Positions 41,029 through 49,886 of a DNA stretch of 64,000 bases are shown piece after piece; the first letter of the stretch is position 1; every line of letters starts with the position of its first letter. Location of the stretch: assembly GCF_013520865.1 (NCBI RefSeq), contig NZ_JACDXJ010000001.1, positions 4,263,501-4,327,500 on the forward strand, written 5' to 3'. The translations under genes were made by a program, and so were the position numbers. Source of the stretch: Microvirga mediterraneensis. GTDB taxonomy: Bacteria; Pseudomonadota; Alphaproteobacteria; Rhizobiales; Beijerinckiaceae. Under the pieces are notes generated by a model. That model worked only from the letters and a program-made list of their open reading frames with translations, was not told the DNA's origin and made no database searches.

Positions 41029-41270
41029 CGCAGCTTGCGCTGCGAGCCTTTCGGGTTCGAGGGTGGCGCGTCGGGCAGCCCGGCTCGCTCGTGTGTGTTG
41101 ATGGAAGAGCCGAACTGCTCGTCACGCACGGTTCTTTTCAGGTGGACCAGCTGGGGAGCCCCCAAGGTCGACCTCCCGCGACCACAGGCGTGCGAGGCCT
41201 GCGGCGGGACCGTGCCTGCTCTCACTCTTGCGACGCCTCGCGAGCGCGCCCCTCGTCAGAGCAGATCTAG
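41029..41270 (-). ncRNA. candidate SOS-controlled structured RNA, copy 2
   Basis: Minus-strand partner of 29057-29304. The conserved hairpin is CCGCAGGC (41204-41197) / GCCTGTGG (41189-41182), in which the closing pair is C-G instead of T-A. The GGGAG/CTCCC stem and the CCAGCTGGTCCACCTG block are also kept. A CGCAGC-GCAA-GCTGCG hairpin at 41044-41029 may mark the 3' end. No gene lies downstream in this orientation (only the end of the oppositely transcribed polymerase gene), so the element is free-standing rather than a leader of a coding region. Confidence 0.6.
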
Positions 41271-41276
41271 GGCAAC

Positions 41277-41320
41277 GATATAGCCAAGGTTATCCGCCCT
41301 GTCAAGAACAAAGTGAGAAC
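41277..41320 (-). promoter_or_regulatory. LexA-boxed sigma70-type promoter of structured RNA copy 2
   Basis: Minus strand: GTTC-TCACTTT-GTTC at 41320-41306, TTGACA at 41305-41300, 17-bp spacer, TATATC at 41282-41277. Identical architecture to 29007-29050 even though the spacer bases differ. Confidence 0.75.
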
Positions 41321-41454
41321 ATAACATCGCCTCGCACCCGGAGCCCTCCTCCTGAGGAGCAGCACAGCGGCGTCTCGAAGGATCGTCCAGGGCGCCTCCA
41401 GCTCCTCCTTCGCGACGCCACGGCGTGGCGCCTCAGGATGAGGCCGGAGGGTAT

Positions 41455-41535
41455 TGGCACGGAAGCCGTGGATGGCCGCAACAAGTGCGGCCATGACTTG
41501 AGGGTTTCCTCACCTCCCCGGACTTGATCGGGGAC
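41455..41535. repeat. R2-like palindromes
   Basis: GTGGATGGCCGCAACAAGTG/CGGCCATGAC, then CCCCGGACTTGATCGGGG. Two-hairpin layout as in other R2 copies. Confidence 0.6.
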
Positions 41536-41624
41536 GGTCAGGATGGGGTGGGGAGCACTCCTCCCCTCCAGGGGGAGGAAATCCGCGCGAGCCGTGACGA
41601 ACGAGGTCGTCGAACGAGGGCTTA

Positions 41625-41716
41625 GAGCATTCTCGGTGAAGTGGATCCGGTTCACCGTCGAAAATTGCGGTCAAACAAGAGAGGTGTTTCCACTGAGGTG
41701 GAAACACCTCTAGGCG
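41625..41716. repeat. R4 two-hairpin element, copy 2
   Basis: Hairpin A GGTGAA-GTGGATCCGG-TTCACC is identical in its core to copy 1. Hairpin B is GAGGTGTTTCC (41681-41691) / GGAAACACCTC (41700-41710); against copy 1 three paired positions change on both arms. It lies directly 3' of ilvE. Confidence 0.8.
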
Positions 41717-41733
41717 CGTGGCGGCAGAATGCC

Positions 41734-42621
41734 TTAAGCCGCCTTGCTCTTGGGCTGCACCTCGGCCGAGTAGTCTTCCATCAGCACCTTGGTCATGTTG
41801 CCCGGCTGGAAGCGGTGGGGGCCGATCTCCGACACGGGCGTTACTTCCGCGGCCGTGCCGGTGATGAAGCATTCGTTGAAGCTCGGGAGTTCCTCCGGCA
41901 TGATCCGGCGCTCCTCCACCCCGAAGCCGCGACGCTTGGCGAGATCGATCACCGTGCGGCGGGTGATGCCGTCGAGGAAGCAGTCGGCGATCGGCGTGTG
42001 AACGACACCGTCGCGGATGAAGAACACGTTGGCGCCGGTGCACTCCGCCACCCGCCCCTGCCAGTCGAGCATGAGCGCATCGGCATAGCCATTCCGCTCA
42101 GCCTTATGCTTGGAGATGGTGCAGATCATGTAGAGACCCGCGGCCTTCGCGGCCGAAGGGGCGGTCGCCGGATCGGGACGGCGATACTCCGCCATGTCGA
42201 TGCGGATGCCCTTCATCTTCTGGGCCGGGTCGAAATAGCTCGGCCATTCCCAGGCTGCGATGGCGAGGTGAATCTTGTTGTGCTGAGCGGCGACACCCAT
42301 CATTTCCGAGCCGCGCCAGGCGACGGGGCGCAGATAAGCATCCGTCATGCCGTTCTTCTCCAGCACGAGGCGCTTGGCCGCGTCGATCTCGGCCACCGTG
42401 TAGGGGATCTCGAAATCGAGGATCTGGGCCGATTTCTTGAGACGCTCCGAATGCTCGGTCGACTTGAAGATCTCGCCGCCATACGCCCGCTCGCCTTCGA
42501 ACACGGAGGATCCGTAATGCAGGCCATGCGAAAGCACGTGGAGCTTGGCGTCCTTCCAGGGTACGATCTGCCCGTCGTACCAGATCCATCCATCACGTTG
42601 ATCGAAGGGGGTCGCGGACAT
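41734..42621 (-). CDS. ilvE: branched-chain amino acid aminotransferase
   Basis: 295 residues of fold-type IV PLP aminotransferase: LSHGLHYGSSVFEGERAY near the N-terminus, YLRPVAWRGSEMMG, and the C-terminal ECTGANVFFIRDG and FITGTAAEVTPV signatures. It interconverts Val, Leu and Ile with their 2-oxo acids. AAGGAGA six bases upstream of ATG 42621 sets the start; a longer open frame to 42702 lacks family similarity. It diverges from the MarR gene, with an inverted repeat between. Confidence 0.94.
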   Translation of the reverse strand: MSATPFDQRDGWIWYDGQIVPWKDAKLHVLSHGLHYGSSVFEGERAYGGEIFKSTEHSERLKKSAQILDFEIPYTVAEIDAAKRLVLEKNGMTDAYLRPVAWRGSEMMGVAAQHNKIHLAIAAWEWPSYFDPAQKMKGIRIDMAEYRRPDPATAPSAAKAAGLYMICTISKHKAERNGYADALMLDWQGRVAECTGANVFFIRDGVVHTPIADCFLDGITRRTVIDLAKRRGFGVEERRIMPEELPSFNECFITGTAAEVTPVSEIGPHRFQPGNMTKVLMEDYSAEVQPKSKAA

Positions 42622-42745
42622 CGTTTTCTCCTTGAATGCCGACCTTTGTGGCAACCGGGGCCGTGTAATTTCCGGTTTGCTTACAGGCGATTTCAATTTC
42701 ATTCATTTCGCCGAAGCGACTTGACGAGTAACAATCGTCCTGAGA

Positions 42746-42766
42746 TATGTCAACAAGGCTGACATA
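42746..42766. promoter_or_regulatory. inverted repeat, probable MarR operator
   Basis: TATGTCA-ACAAGGC-TGACATA, a perfect 7-bp inverted repeat 15 bp upstream of the MarR start in the ilvE-marR divergent gap. Placement suits autoregulation and possible control of ilvE. Confidence 0.65.
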
Positions 42767-42781
42767 AAAATTGGAAACAGG

Positions 42782-43303
42782 ATGGTGCCAGACGCAATTC
42801 CGGCTTTGAAGTCTCAGCAATCCGGCAAGGATGTTCTGGTCGAGCAACCGGCTTACGACCTCATTGAACTGTTCTTCTTCGCCTATCGCGACTTCGTCAG
42901 CGATCCCGACAGGATCCTGGACGAATACGGTTTCGGCCGGGCCCATCACCGCGTCCTGCACTTCGTCAGCCGGCAACCGGGCCTGACGATCGCGGAACTC
43001 CTGGACATTCTGCGGATCACGAAGCAGAGCCTCAACCGGGTCCTGAAGGAACTGATCGAGAAGGATTTCATCGAGAGCCGGATGGGCACCTCCGACCGGC
43101 GGCAGCGACTGCTCTTCGCCACGGGCAAAGGCCACGATTTGGCCTTGAAACTCGCCAAGCTGCAGACCCGCCGCATCATGCGGGCCCTGTCGGACATGGA
43201 CCCGGAGGCGAAGGAAACGGTCAGCCGCTATCTTCTGCGCCTCATCGATCCGGACGACAGCGCCCATGTGAAGCAGCTCGTATTCGGTCTCGAGAAAACC
43301 TGA
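42782..43303 (+). CDS. MarR-family transcriptional regulator (PetP-like)
   Basis: 173 residues, winged helix at about 55-125: HHRVLHFVSRQPGLTIAELL, DILRITKQSLNRVLKELIEK (recognition helix), and the wing GTSDRRQRLLFATGKG. It precedes an OmpR-type response regulator and kinase, the order of petP-petR in purple bacteria. It probably represses from the palindrome at 42746. Confidence 0.9.
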   Translation: MVPDAIPALKSQQSGKDVLVEQPAYDLIELFFFAYRDFVSDPDRILDEYGFGRAHHRVLHFVSRQPGLTIAELLDILRITKQSLNRVLKELIEKDFIESRMGTSDRRQRLLFATGKGHDLALKLAKLQTRRIMRALSDMDPEAKETVSRYLLRLIDPDDSAHVKQLVFGLEKT

Positions 43304-43336
43304 TAAGCAGGGTCCGACAAAGCAGCTTTAAGCCAG

Positions 43337-44053
43337 ATGGATGCACGCATCGACATTCCCGACCATGCCCCGCACGTGCTCGTGGTGGACGACGACCGGC
43401 GCCTGCGCGACCTGCTGACCCGCTTCCTTACCGAGAACGGCTATCGGGTGACGGCCGCCGCCAGCGCGGCCGAGGCACGGGCGAAGGCGGGGAACTTCGT
43501 GTTCGACGCCCTCGTGCTCGACGTGATGATGCCCGGGGAGACGGGGTTCGAATACGCGCGCAGCCTGCGTGAGCATTCACAGGTGCCGATCCTGATGCTC
43601 ACGGCGCGGGCGGACGCCTCGGACCGGGTGACGGGCCTCGAAATCGGCGCGGACGATTACCTGCCCAAGCCCTTCGAGCCGCGCGAGCTTCTGCTGCGTC
43701 TCGGCAACATCCTCAAGCGGGCCCTGCCCGTGCCGGGCGGGCCGAGCACTGACGCCCCCGAGATCATTCATTTCGGCCCGTTCTCGTATCGCTTCGACCG
43801 CGGCGAGCTGCGGCGCGGGGACGAGGTGGTGCGGATCACGGAACGCGAGCGCGAGATCCTGACCATCCTCGGGAACCATGCGGGCGACAACGTTCCGCGC
43901 GAGGCGCTGTCCGGCAATGGCATCGCGGCCAACGAGCGCACGGTGGACGTGCAGATCAACCGGCTGCGGCGCAAGATCGAGATCGATCCCGCCAACCCGA
44001 CCTTCCTCCAGACCGTCCGCGGCATCGGTTATCGCCTCGTGATCGACCGATGA
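43337..44053 (+). CDS. OmpR-family response regulator (PetR-like)
   Basis: 238 residues. Receiver domain: [13 protein letters not shown] (acidic pair), [11 protein letters not shown] (phospho-Asp near 60), [10 protein letters not shown] (Thr) and YLPKPFEP (Lys). The winged-helix output domain covers about 140-235 ([43 protein letters not shown] end). It lies 33 bp after the MarR gene and overlaps the kinase start by four bases. Confidence 0.94.
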   Translation: MDARIDIPDHAPHVLVVDDDRRLRDLLTRFLTENGYRVTAAASAAEARAKAGNFVFDALVLDVMMPGETGFEYARSLREHSQVPILMLTARADASDRVTGLEIGADDYLPKPFEPRELLLRLGNILKRALPVPGGPSTDAPEIIHFGPFSYRFDRGELRRGDEVVRITEREREILTILGNHAGDNVPREALSGNGIAANERTVDVQINRLRRKIEIDPANPTFLQTVRGIGYRLVIDR

Positions 44054-45417
44054 AGATCGGAGCGACCCTGCGCTATTCGCCTCTCGACCACGCCGCACGC
44101 TGGTTCGGCCGCTTCCTGCCGAAAGGGCTCTATGCCCGCGCGCTCATCATCATCATCGCACCGGTCATCCTGCTGCAATCCGTCGTCGCCTACGTGTTCA
44201 TGGAGCGACATTATCAGCTCGTCACGCGGCGTCTGTCCTCGGCGGTGACGGCGGATATCTCGGCCCTCATCGACATCTACGAGAGCTACCCGCAGGACAA
44301 GGATGCGAGCACGCTGTCCCGCATCGCGTCGGAGCGCCTGCAGCTCGACGTGGACATCCTGCGCAACACCGATCTGCCGCCGCCCGGCCCCAAGCCCTTC
44401 TTCGACATTCTCGACGAAACCCTGACCGACGAATTACGGCGCCAGATCGACCGTCCTTACTGGATCGATACGGTCGGCCGGTCGAGCTATGTGGAGATCC
44501 GCATCAAGCTCGATCAGAACGACGTCATGCGCGTTCTGGCGCGGCGCAGCCAGGCCTATGCGTCCAACTCGCATATCTTCCTTGTCTGGATGGGCGGCTC
44601 GTCCTTCGTGCTGCTCGGCATCGCGATCCTGTTCCTGCGCAACCAGATCAGGCCGATCCTGCGCCTTGCCGAGGCCGCAGAGGCACTGGGAAAGGGACGT
44701 GAGATCGAGTTCCGACCGCGCGGCGCACGCGAGGTGCGACAGGCCGGCCACGCCTTCCTGGAGATGAAGCGGCGCATCGAGCGCAACATCGAGCAGCGCA
44801 CAGCGATGCTGAACGGCGTGAGCCACGACCTGCGCACCATTCTCACGCGCTTCAAGCTCTCCCTCGTCTTCCTGGGCCAGACGCCGGAGGTGGAGGATCT
44901 CAAGCGCGACGTGGACGAAATGAGCCGCATGCTCGAAGGCTATCTCGCCTTCGCGCGGGGCGACGGCGGCGATGCGGGCGAGCAGGCGGTCGCGACGGAT
45001 CTGCGGCAGCTCCTCGAAGAGGTTCAGTCCGATGCGGAACGGCAGGGCCATGTGACGGAACTCGACATCATCGGAGACCCGATGATCACCGTGCGCCCGG
45101 ACGCCTTCCGCCGTCTCCTGTTCAATCTCGTGTCGAACGCGGCCCGGCACGGCGACCGGATCGAGATCACCGCCAACCACGAAACGCGCTGGCTCGTCCT
45201 GCATGTGGACGACGACGGCCCCGGCATTCCGGCCGAGATGCGCGAGGAGGTCTTCAAGCCCTTCATGCGCCTGGACGAAGCGCGCAATCAGGACGAAGGC
45301 GGATCGGGTCTCGGCCTCGCCATCGCCCGCGACGTCGCCCGCTCCCACGGCGGCGACATCATGCTGGGAGAGAGCCCGCTCGGAGGCCTGCGCGCGACGG
45401 TGCGGCTGCCGGCCTGA
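44050..45417 (+). CDS. HAMP-containing sensor histidine kinase (EnvZ-like)
   Basis: 455 residues. Membrane segments at about 31-50 and 177-197 bracket a periplasmic sensor of about 125 residues. HAMP follows (about 198-250). The dimerisation box is [20 protein letters not shown] with His near 259, and the ATPase has [11 protein letters not shown] (N box), DDDGPGIP (G1) and [12 protein letters not shown] (G2). It pairs with the coupled response regulator. Confidence 0.95.
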   Translation: MKIGATLRYSPLDHAARWFGRFLPKGLYARALIIIIAPVILLQSVVAYVFMERHYQLVTRRLSSAVTADISALIDIYESYPQDKDASTLSRIASERLQLDVDILRNTDLPPPGPKPFFDILDETLTDELRRQIDRPYWIDTVGRSSYVEIRIKLDQNDVMRVLARRSQAYASNSHIFLVWMGGSSFVLLGIAILFLRNQIRPILRLAEAAEALGKGREIEFRPRGAREVRQAGHAFLEMKRRIERNIEQRTAMLNGVSHDLRTILTRFKLSLVFLGQTPEVEDLKRDVDEMSRMLEGYLAFARGDGGDAGEQAVATDLRQLLEEVQSDAERQGHVTELDIIGDPMITVRPDAFRRLLFNLVSNAARHGDRIEITANHETRWLVLHVDDDGPGIPAEMREEVFKPFMRLDEARNQDEGGSGLGLAIARDVARSHGGDIMLGESPLGGLRATVRLPA

Positions 45418-45423
45418 GAACCG

Positions 45424-46044
45424 TCACGGCACCTTCCTGCAGCGCATCTCGGGTGCGCCGTAACCCCAAGTGATTGCGGCTTCGCCCTGGTGCTCCCAGA
45501 AGCTTTCGTTGCGTCCCTGATAGCGCGCTCCGCTTCCCGACGGCTGAACAACCATCAGCGAGACGCTGTCGCCGCGCTCGGCGATCATCGTCGAAGGATC
45601 GGTCTGGAAGAACGTGACGACAACCTCGTTGCGCGGATCTCCGTCACAGGCAAAGGTCACGGGACCGATGCTGGGCACGAGCCGGTAACGCGCCTGGAGT
45701 TCGGCGATGCGGCGCTGGTACTCTCCTTCCACGCAGGCGCGCTTGCCGTCGCTTTTCCAGCAATCGTCGCGCCCCTTGATCCAGCCGCGCTGCTCCGCCC
45801 TCAGCACGGGCGGATGCTCGTTTTCCGCCTTGCGGGCGGCGAGGGCATAGACGTCGGCGAGCTTGCGGTCGAGCGCCGACAAGGCGCCGTCGGTGCAAAC
45901 CATTTCCGCGATGCTTCCCGCCCCCACCTTGCCACAGGGGAAGGACGGTCCCTGAGCCAATGCCGCTCCGGCGCCCATGCCGGTCATGACGGCTGCGCCC
46001 AGGAATCTCGATACGGATCGAAGCATCGTAGCGTCTCTTCTCAT
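45424..46044 (-). CDS. periplasmic fusion of LprI-like and MliC-like lysozyme inhibitor domains
   Basis: 206 residues. Signal peptide at about 1-35 (positive MRRDATMLR, hydrophobic GAAVMTGMGAGAALA). An LprI/DUF1311 domain follows (about 40-125: SLDRKLADVYALAARK-like, AEQRGWIKGRDDCW, and Cys pairs). The C-terminal MliC domain (about 130-206) has VTFACDGDPRN, GDSVSLMVVQPSGSGARYQG and a final Cys segment. MliC/LprI proteins inhibit c-type lysozymes and protect the envelope. GGGAGA supports the start at 46044. Confidence 0.88.
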   Translation of the reverse strand: MRRDATMLRSVSRFLGAAVMTGMGAGAALAQGPSFPCGKVGAGSIAEMVCTDGALSALDRKLADVYALAARKAENEHPPVLRAEQRGWIKGRDDCWKSDGKRACVEGEYQRRIAELQARYRLVPSIGPVTFACDGDPRNEVVVTFFQTDPSTMIAERGDSVSLMVVQPSGSGARYQGRNESFWEHQGEAAITWGYGAPEMRCRKVP

Positions 46045-46087
46045 GGGCAAGTCTCCCGTCGAAGAAGCAAGGGTTGCCGGTGGGATC

Positions 46088-46543
46088 TCAGGGGCATCTC
46101 TGCGCAGAAAAACGATCCGTGTCCGCCCCACGCCAGCAGCGCCAGGACCGCTTCACGTCCCGGATGCTCCAGGCTCCGGCACCGCCCCGGCCGAGGACGA
46201 TGTCCCAGCGCTCGCCTCTCACGGAATCGTCCAGGAGCCCATCGCGCAACACCAGGATCCTCGCGGAAGACGGCGCCTCGCCGCCCTCGTTCATTTGAAC
46301 AACGTGCTGCGTTGCGCCGTCGAACGGTCCAACGATTGCGAGCGCAATGTCGAGCGGCGAACCACCGCCTTCAGCCAGCGCTGAAGCCCGGCCATAAGCG
46401 TCCGGCCCAACCGATTCCATTGCGGCAACCGGCATATCCGGAAGGGAGACGCGGGGATCTCGCGGCAGAGGCTGAGCGTTCGCCTGCGCGAAAACGAGGA
46501 ACGACGAGACGGCGCCGACTATGAGACCAGGAAGGCTCGCCAT
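46088..46543 (-). CDS. secreted hypothetical protein
   Basis: 151 residues. A signal peptide (LPGLIVGAVSSFLVFAQANA, cleavage after ANA) precedes a Pro/Asp-rich stretch and a domain ending WSIRDVKRSWRCWRGADTDR, with two Cys that may bridge. Lies immediately upstream of the lysozyme-inhibitor gene on the same strand, so the two may be coexpressed. Family not recognised. Confidence 0.75.
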   Translation of the reverse strand: MASLPGLIVGAVSSFLVFAQANAQPLPRDPRVSLPDMPVAAMESVGPDAYGRASALAEGGGSPLDIALAIVGPFDGATQHVVQMNEGGEAPSSARILVLRDGLLDDSVRGERWDIVLGRGGAGAWSIRDVKRSWRCWRGADTDRFSAQRCP

Positions 46544-46560
46544 GATCCCCTCGCTTCGAT

Positions 46561-46920
46561 CTAATAAAGTCGTCCACCCACCGGCACATCGCGGTCCGGA
46601 CGGATCAGCATGACGTCGCCATTGGCATCCGGCACGCCGAGCGTCAGCACCTCCGACATGAACGGCCCGATCTGGCGCGGCGGGAAATTCACCACCGCCA
46701 TCACCAGCGATCCCACGAGTTCCTCAGGCGTGTGGTTCACCGTGATCTGCGCCGAGGACCGCTTGGTGCCGATCTCAGGGCCGAAGTCGATGGTGAGCTT
46801 GAACGCCGGCTTGCGCGCCTGCGGAAACGGCTCCACGGCGACGATCCGGCCGACACGAATGTCGACCTTCAGGAATTCGTCGAACGTGATGGTTCCCGTC
46901 GTCGAACCCGCGTGATCCAT
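46561..46920 (-). CDS. csaA: tRNA-binding protein CsaA
   Basis: 119 residues, a stand-alone EMAP-II/OB domain: FLKVDIRVGRIVAVEPFPQA, RKPAFKLTIDFG, and AVVNFPPRQIGPFMSEVLTL with GVPDANGDVMLIRPD. CsaA proteins bind tRNA and show chaperone-like activity. Confidence 0.94.
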   Translation of the reverse strand: MDHAGSTTGTITFDEFLKVDIRVGRIVAVEPFPQARKPAFKLTIDFGPEIGTKRSSAQITVNHTPEELVGSLVMAVVNFPPRQIGPFMSEVLTLGVPDANGDVMLIRPDRDVPVGGRLY

Positions 46921-46938
46921 CTTTGCCCCTTACCCTTC

Positions 46939-47646
46939 TCAAATCGCCGCTGCAGGATTCTGCGCATCGCCGTTGCCTTCATCGGTGCGGCGCGTTTCCG
47001 GCCGCGTCGGCCTGCGCCCCTGCATGAGGGCGCGTCCGACGGCGCGCAGGGGCGCGCTCAGGCGCCGCAGATCCTCGGCTCCTTCCAGGATGCGCTCGGC
47101 GCGGCGCAGTTCGCGGTCGAGCCGCGCCATGGTCTTGGCGAGGGTCGGGTCGTCGTCGTCGAGCCATGTGCGCATGGCGTTGGCGAAGACCAGGACGGCG
47201 CCCTGAAGCTTCAGCTTTCCGAGCGGCCCTTCCGTGTCGATGCCGGCCGCAGCCAGCATGAAGCGCTGTGAGTTGAGCGAAACCTGATTGAGAGCGGCGA
47301 GCGACACGGGATCGTATTGCAGGTCCTGGAAGATCCGGCGCAAAGCCGGCTTGTAGGGTTCCAAGGCATCGAAGCGGCGCATCAGCACGTCGAAGATGCG
47401 CTCGCGCGCGGGCTCGCCCGCGAGATCGTCGGAGGTTCCCTCCAGCACCTGCCGGTCGATCTGGCGCGACAGCGCGCCGAGCACCGCGCCCTTCGAGGGA
47501 AAGAGGTCGCGGAACTCGGCCAGCGACACGCCGGCGGCCTTTGCCACGTCGCCGATCTCGATCTCGTGCCAGGGCCGCCGCGCGGCGAGATCCATGAGCG
47601 CCTCGACGATGGCCTTGCGCTTATCCTTGGGAACGTCAGCGGTCAC
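46939..47646 (-). CDS. TetR-family transcriptional regulator
   Basis: 235 residues. N-terminal HTH at about 12-55: AIVEALMDLAARRPWHEIEI, GDVAKAAGVSLAEFRDLFPS and KGAVLGAL. The ligand domain is helical and the C-terminal 25 residues are disordered (RRPTRPETRRTDEG). It lies next to csaA (18 bp) on the same strand; target and ligand unknown. Confidence 0.87.
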   Translation of the reverse strand: MTADVPKDKRKAIVEALMDLAARRPWHEIEIGDVAKAAGVSLAEFRDLFPSKGAVLGALSRQIDRQVLEGTSDDLAGEPARERIFDVLMRRFDALEPYKPALRRIFQDLQYDPVSLAALNQVSLNSQRFMLAAAGIDTEGPLGKLKLQGAVLVFANAMRTWLDDDDPTLAKTMARLDRELRRAERILEGAEDLRRLSAPLRAVGRALMQGRRPTRPETRRTDEGNGDAQNPAAAI

Positions 47647-47712
47647 GATCGGTCTCCTGAATATTTGCCGTCGAGGCTTAATCTAGGGGCTGACCGCAGC
47701 AACCCCAAGGTT

Positions 47713-48540
47713 TCAGCCCGCGAGTTCCTCGGCCCGCCGCTTGGCGGCAGCCACGGCATCGCGCATGGGCGCCTTCAGCCCGTCCGGGTCGCGCATGAGG
47801 ACTTCGAGCGCCGCCGCCGTTGTGCCGCCGGGCGAGGTGACGTTCTGGCGGAGCGTGGCGGGCGGCAGGTCGCTCTGGAACAGGAGCTCCCCCGCGCCGG
47901 TCACGGTAGCCCGCGCCAGGCGCTGTGCCAGATCCGGCGGAAGGCCGGCGGCCGTTCCGGCCTCGGTCAGGCACTCGACCAGGTGGAACACATAGGCCGG
48001 CCCCGACCCCGAGAGCGCCGTCACGGCATCGATCAGGTCCTCCGAGGGCAGCCATTCGACGATGCCGTTGCTGCTCAGGAGCGCATCGGCGGTGAGGCGC
48101 TGGGCCTCGCTCACCGTCTCGTTCACGGCGGCTCCGGTCGCTCCACGCCCAATGCTGGCGGGCAGGTTCGGCATGGCGCGCACGATGGCGCCGGCCGCCG
48201 GGAGCCTGGAGCGCAGATCGCCGATGGTTTTGCCGGCCAGGATCGAGATGATGAGGGTCCGCGGCCCGAGAAGACCGTTCAGCGCGGGAGCGGCCTCGTC
48301 GAGCATCTGCGGCTTGATCGCCAGGACCAGCACGTCCGCCGCCTTGGGATCGGCAGGGTTGAGGGCGATGCCATTCTCGCGGCAGAAGCGGGCCATCTCC
48401 TCGGAAGGACGCGGATCGAGAACCGTGACGCCTTCAGGCTTCATGCCGACCTTGAGCCAGCCCTCCAGCATGGAGCCGCCCATCTTGCCGGCGCCGACGA
48501 GGATGAGGGATGACGGCAGATGCGAGGGATTCGACGACAT
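47713..48540 (-). CDS. proC: pyrroline-5-carboxylate reductase
   Basis: 275 residues. NAD(P)-binding GAGKMGGSMLEGWL at the start, VLAIKPQML, and the C-terminal signature ALSGSGPAYVFHLVE followed by ARATVTGAGELL and TSPGGTTAAAL. It catalyses the last step of proline synthesis. Upstream YbjN gene is 73 bp away. Confidence 0.95.
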   Translation of the reverse strand: MSSNPSHLPSSLILVGAGKMGGSMLEGWLKVGMKPEGVTVLDPRPSEEMARFCRENGIALNPADPKAADVLVLAIKPQMLDEAAPALNGLLGPRTLIISILAGKTIGDLRSRLPAAGAIVRAMPNLPASIGRGATGAAVNETVSEAQRLTADALLSSNGIVEWLPSEDLIDAVTALSGSGPAYVFHLVECLTEAGTAAGLPPDLAQRLARATVTGAGELLFQSDLPPATLRQNVTSPGGTTAAALEVLMRDPDGLKAPMRDAVAAAKRRAEELAG

Positions 48541-48613
48541 GGGCTTGACCTGACAGGGTGAAAAGATGAGGCCGCACTCTATTCACGGCCGCCCTGCCCT
48601 GTCGAGCCGGACC

Positions 48614-49114
48614 TCAGGCTTCGCCTTCGGTTTCGAACAGGACCGAATCGAGAGCCTCGCGGGCGGACTTGCCCGCCCAGATCACGAACTGGAAGGCCTG
48701 GAAATAGCGCTCGCAGGCCTCGACCGCGACCCGCAGCATGGTTTCGCATTGCCCGTCGGTCGGATCGGCCCCGCCGGCCAGCAACAGGGCATGGCGGAAC
48801 ATCACCACGTTTTCCGTGCTCCACAGGTCGAAATGCCCGACCCAGAGCTGCTCGTTGACGGAGGAAATGAGCTGGAGCACCTCCTGGCGGCGCCGCTCCG
48901 GAACCTTGAGGTCGAAGGCGCAGGCCATGTGCATGGCCTCCACGTCCTCGATCCAGGTGAAGGCGACGTCGTAATCCGCCCAGCGGCCCGCCACTGAGAT
49001 CGACATCTCGTCCGCTTCGGCCCGGTCGAAGATCCAATGCCGCAGGGAAGCGAGACGCTCGACCACATCCAAGGGATGTTCCGAGCGGTCGATTTCAAGA
49101 TGAATCTGCGACAT
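48614..49114 (-). CDS. YbjN domain-containing protein
   Basis: 166 residues with the type III secretion chaperone-like YbjN fold: HPLDVVERLASLRHWIFDRA, YDVAFTWIEDVEAMHMACAF, and a conserved Trp/His central part (WVGHFDLWSTENVVMFRHAL). Cytosolic; function unclear, possibly a chaperone or regulator. Followed by proC in the same direction, an order seen in other Rhizobiales. Confidence 0.9.
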   Translation of the reverse strand: MSQIHLEIDRSEHPLDVVERLASLRHWIFDRAEADEMSISVAGRWADYDVAFTWIEDVEAMHMACAFDLKVPERRRQEVLQLISSVNEQLWVGHFDLWSTENVVMFRHALLLAGGADPTDGQCETMLRVAVEACERYFQAFQFVIWAGKSAREALDSVLFETEGEA

Positions 49115-49357
49115 GTCGATCCTGGATGCTGAATTACCCGATCATGGTAAACATATCGGGCAACACCATTGCGTAGATCCGCAGACTATTCGAAAGAAGT
49201 ACTCAGAATACCTTCGGCATTCCGAGTTCCCGCTGCCGCCGCCTCGAATCAGCTGATGAATCGACAGTCTTAGATTTCGGGCTTCGTCACAATGCGCTGG
49301 ATTCACCTGTCCACAGCAGGAGACCCGCGCAGGACGCAGGGCGGATTCCCGCCCGGA
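49115..49357. other. intergenic region with hairpin
   Basis: 243 bp without a gene. CCCGAT (49138-49143) and ATCGGG (49156-49161) form a hairpin near the YbjN start; the rest shows no recognised signal. It probably contains the YbjN-proC promoter. Confidence 0.4.
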
Positions 49358-49636
49358 TCAAGGCGTCGCGGGGTTCACGCCGGCCGTGGAAGCGAGCTTC
49401 GCCTCGAGGTCCTTGACCCGCGCTTCGAGCCGCTCGTTCTCCTCGCGGGCGGCAACCACCATCTCGCGCAGAACCTCGACCTCCTCACGGGTGGCGACGT
49501 CCATGTCCTTGATCAGGCGCTCGAACTGGCTGCGGACCATGGTCTCGACCTCTCGCCGGACACCCTGGGCGGCGCCTGCGGCATCGGTGGCGAAACGGGC
49601 GAGTTCATCGAAGATCCGGTTGGACGATTGGGTCAT
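49358..49636 (-). CDS. accessory factor UbiK family (BMFP) protein
   Basis: 92 residues. Membrane fusogenic/UbiK pattern: an amphipathic N-terminal half (NRIFDELARFATDAAGAAQG, VRREVETMVRSQFERLIKDM) and a C-terminal coiled coil (EVEVLREMVVAAREENERLE). It helps ubiquinone synthesis complexes in Proteobacteria. ATG 49636 is the family start; an upstream extension to 49711 is not supported. Confidence 0.9.
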   Translation of the reverse strand: MTQSSNRIFDELARFATDAAGAAQGVRREVETMVRSQFERLIKDMDVATREEVEVLREMVVAAREENERLEARVKDLEAKLASTAGVNPATP

Positions 49637-49754
49637 GGGGAAATCCACAGCGTTCGACGGGCCCTGAGCCCCGGGAAGCCCACACATGGGCGCATTTGCC
49701 ACAAACTGCAACAGGGTTGACGACCTCGGCCCGGAGGGTCCAATGGCGACAGGT

Positions 49755-49873
49755 TAGAGCATCGGACCCAAAAGCGGACTTGCACTTTTGGGATCCATCC
49801 GATGCTCCACTCTTTGAAGAGCGCATCGTTGGAAGCGGAAAACCGGATCCACTTTTCCGCACGATGCGCTAGA
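49755..49873. repeat. R3-type repeat pair
   Basis: AGAGCATCGGACCCAAAAG with CTTTTGGGATCCATCCGATGC forms a long palindrome; then AGCGCATCGTTGGAAGCGG with ACTTTTCCGCACGATGCGCT. Related to R3 at 23923 and 25258. Lies upstream of lgt. Confidence 0.7.
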
Positions 49874-49886
49874 ACAAGGCCCGCTC

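Noticed and set aside
40990-41160. Reading frames across the SOS RNA elements giving a shared peptide with LFRWTSWGAPKVDLPRPQ
   Set aside because: The frame is antisense to the clear promoter in both copies, lacks a ribosome binding site, and most copy differences change residues while preserving stem pairing. The similarity follows from DNA conservation.
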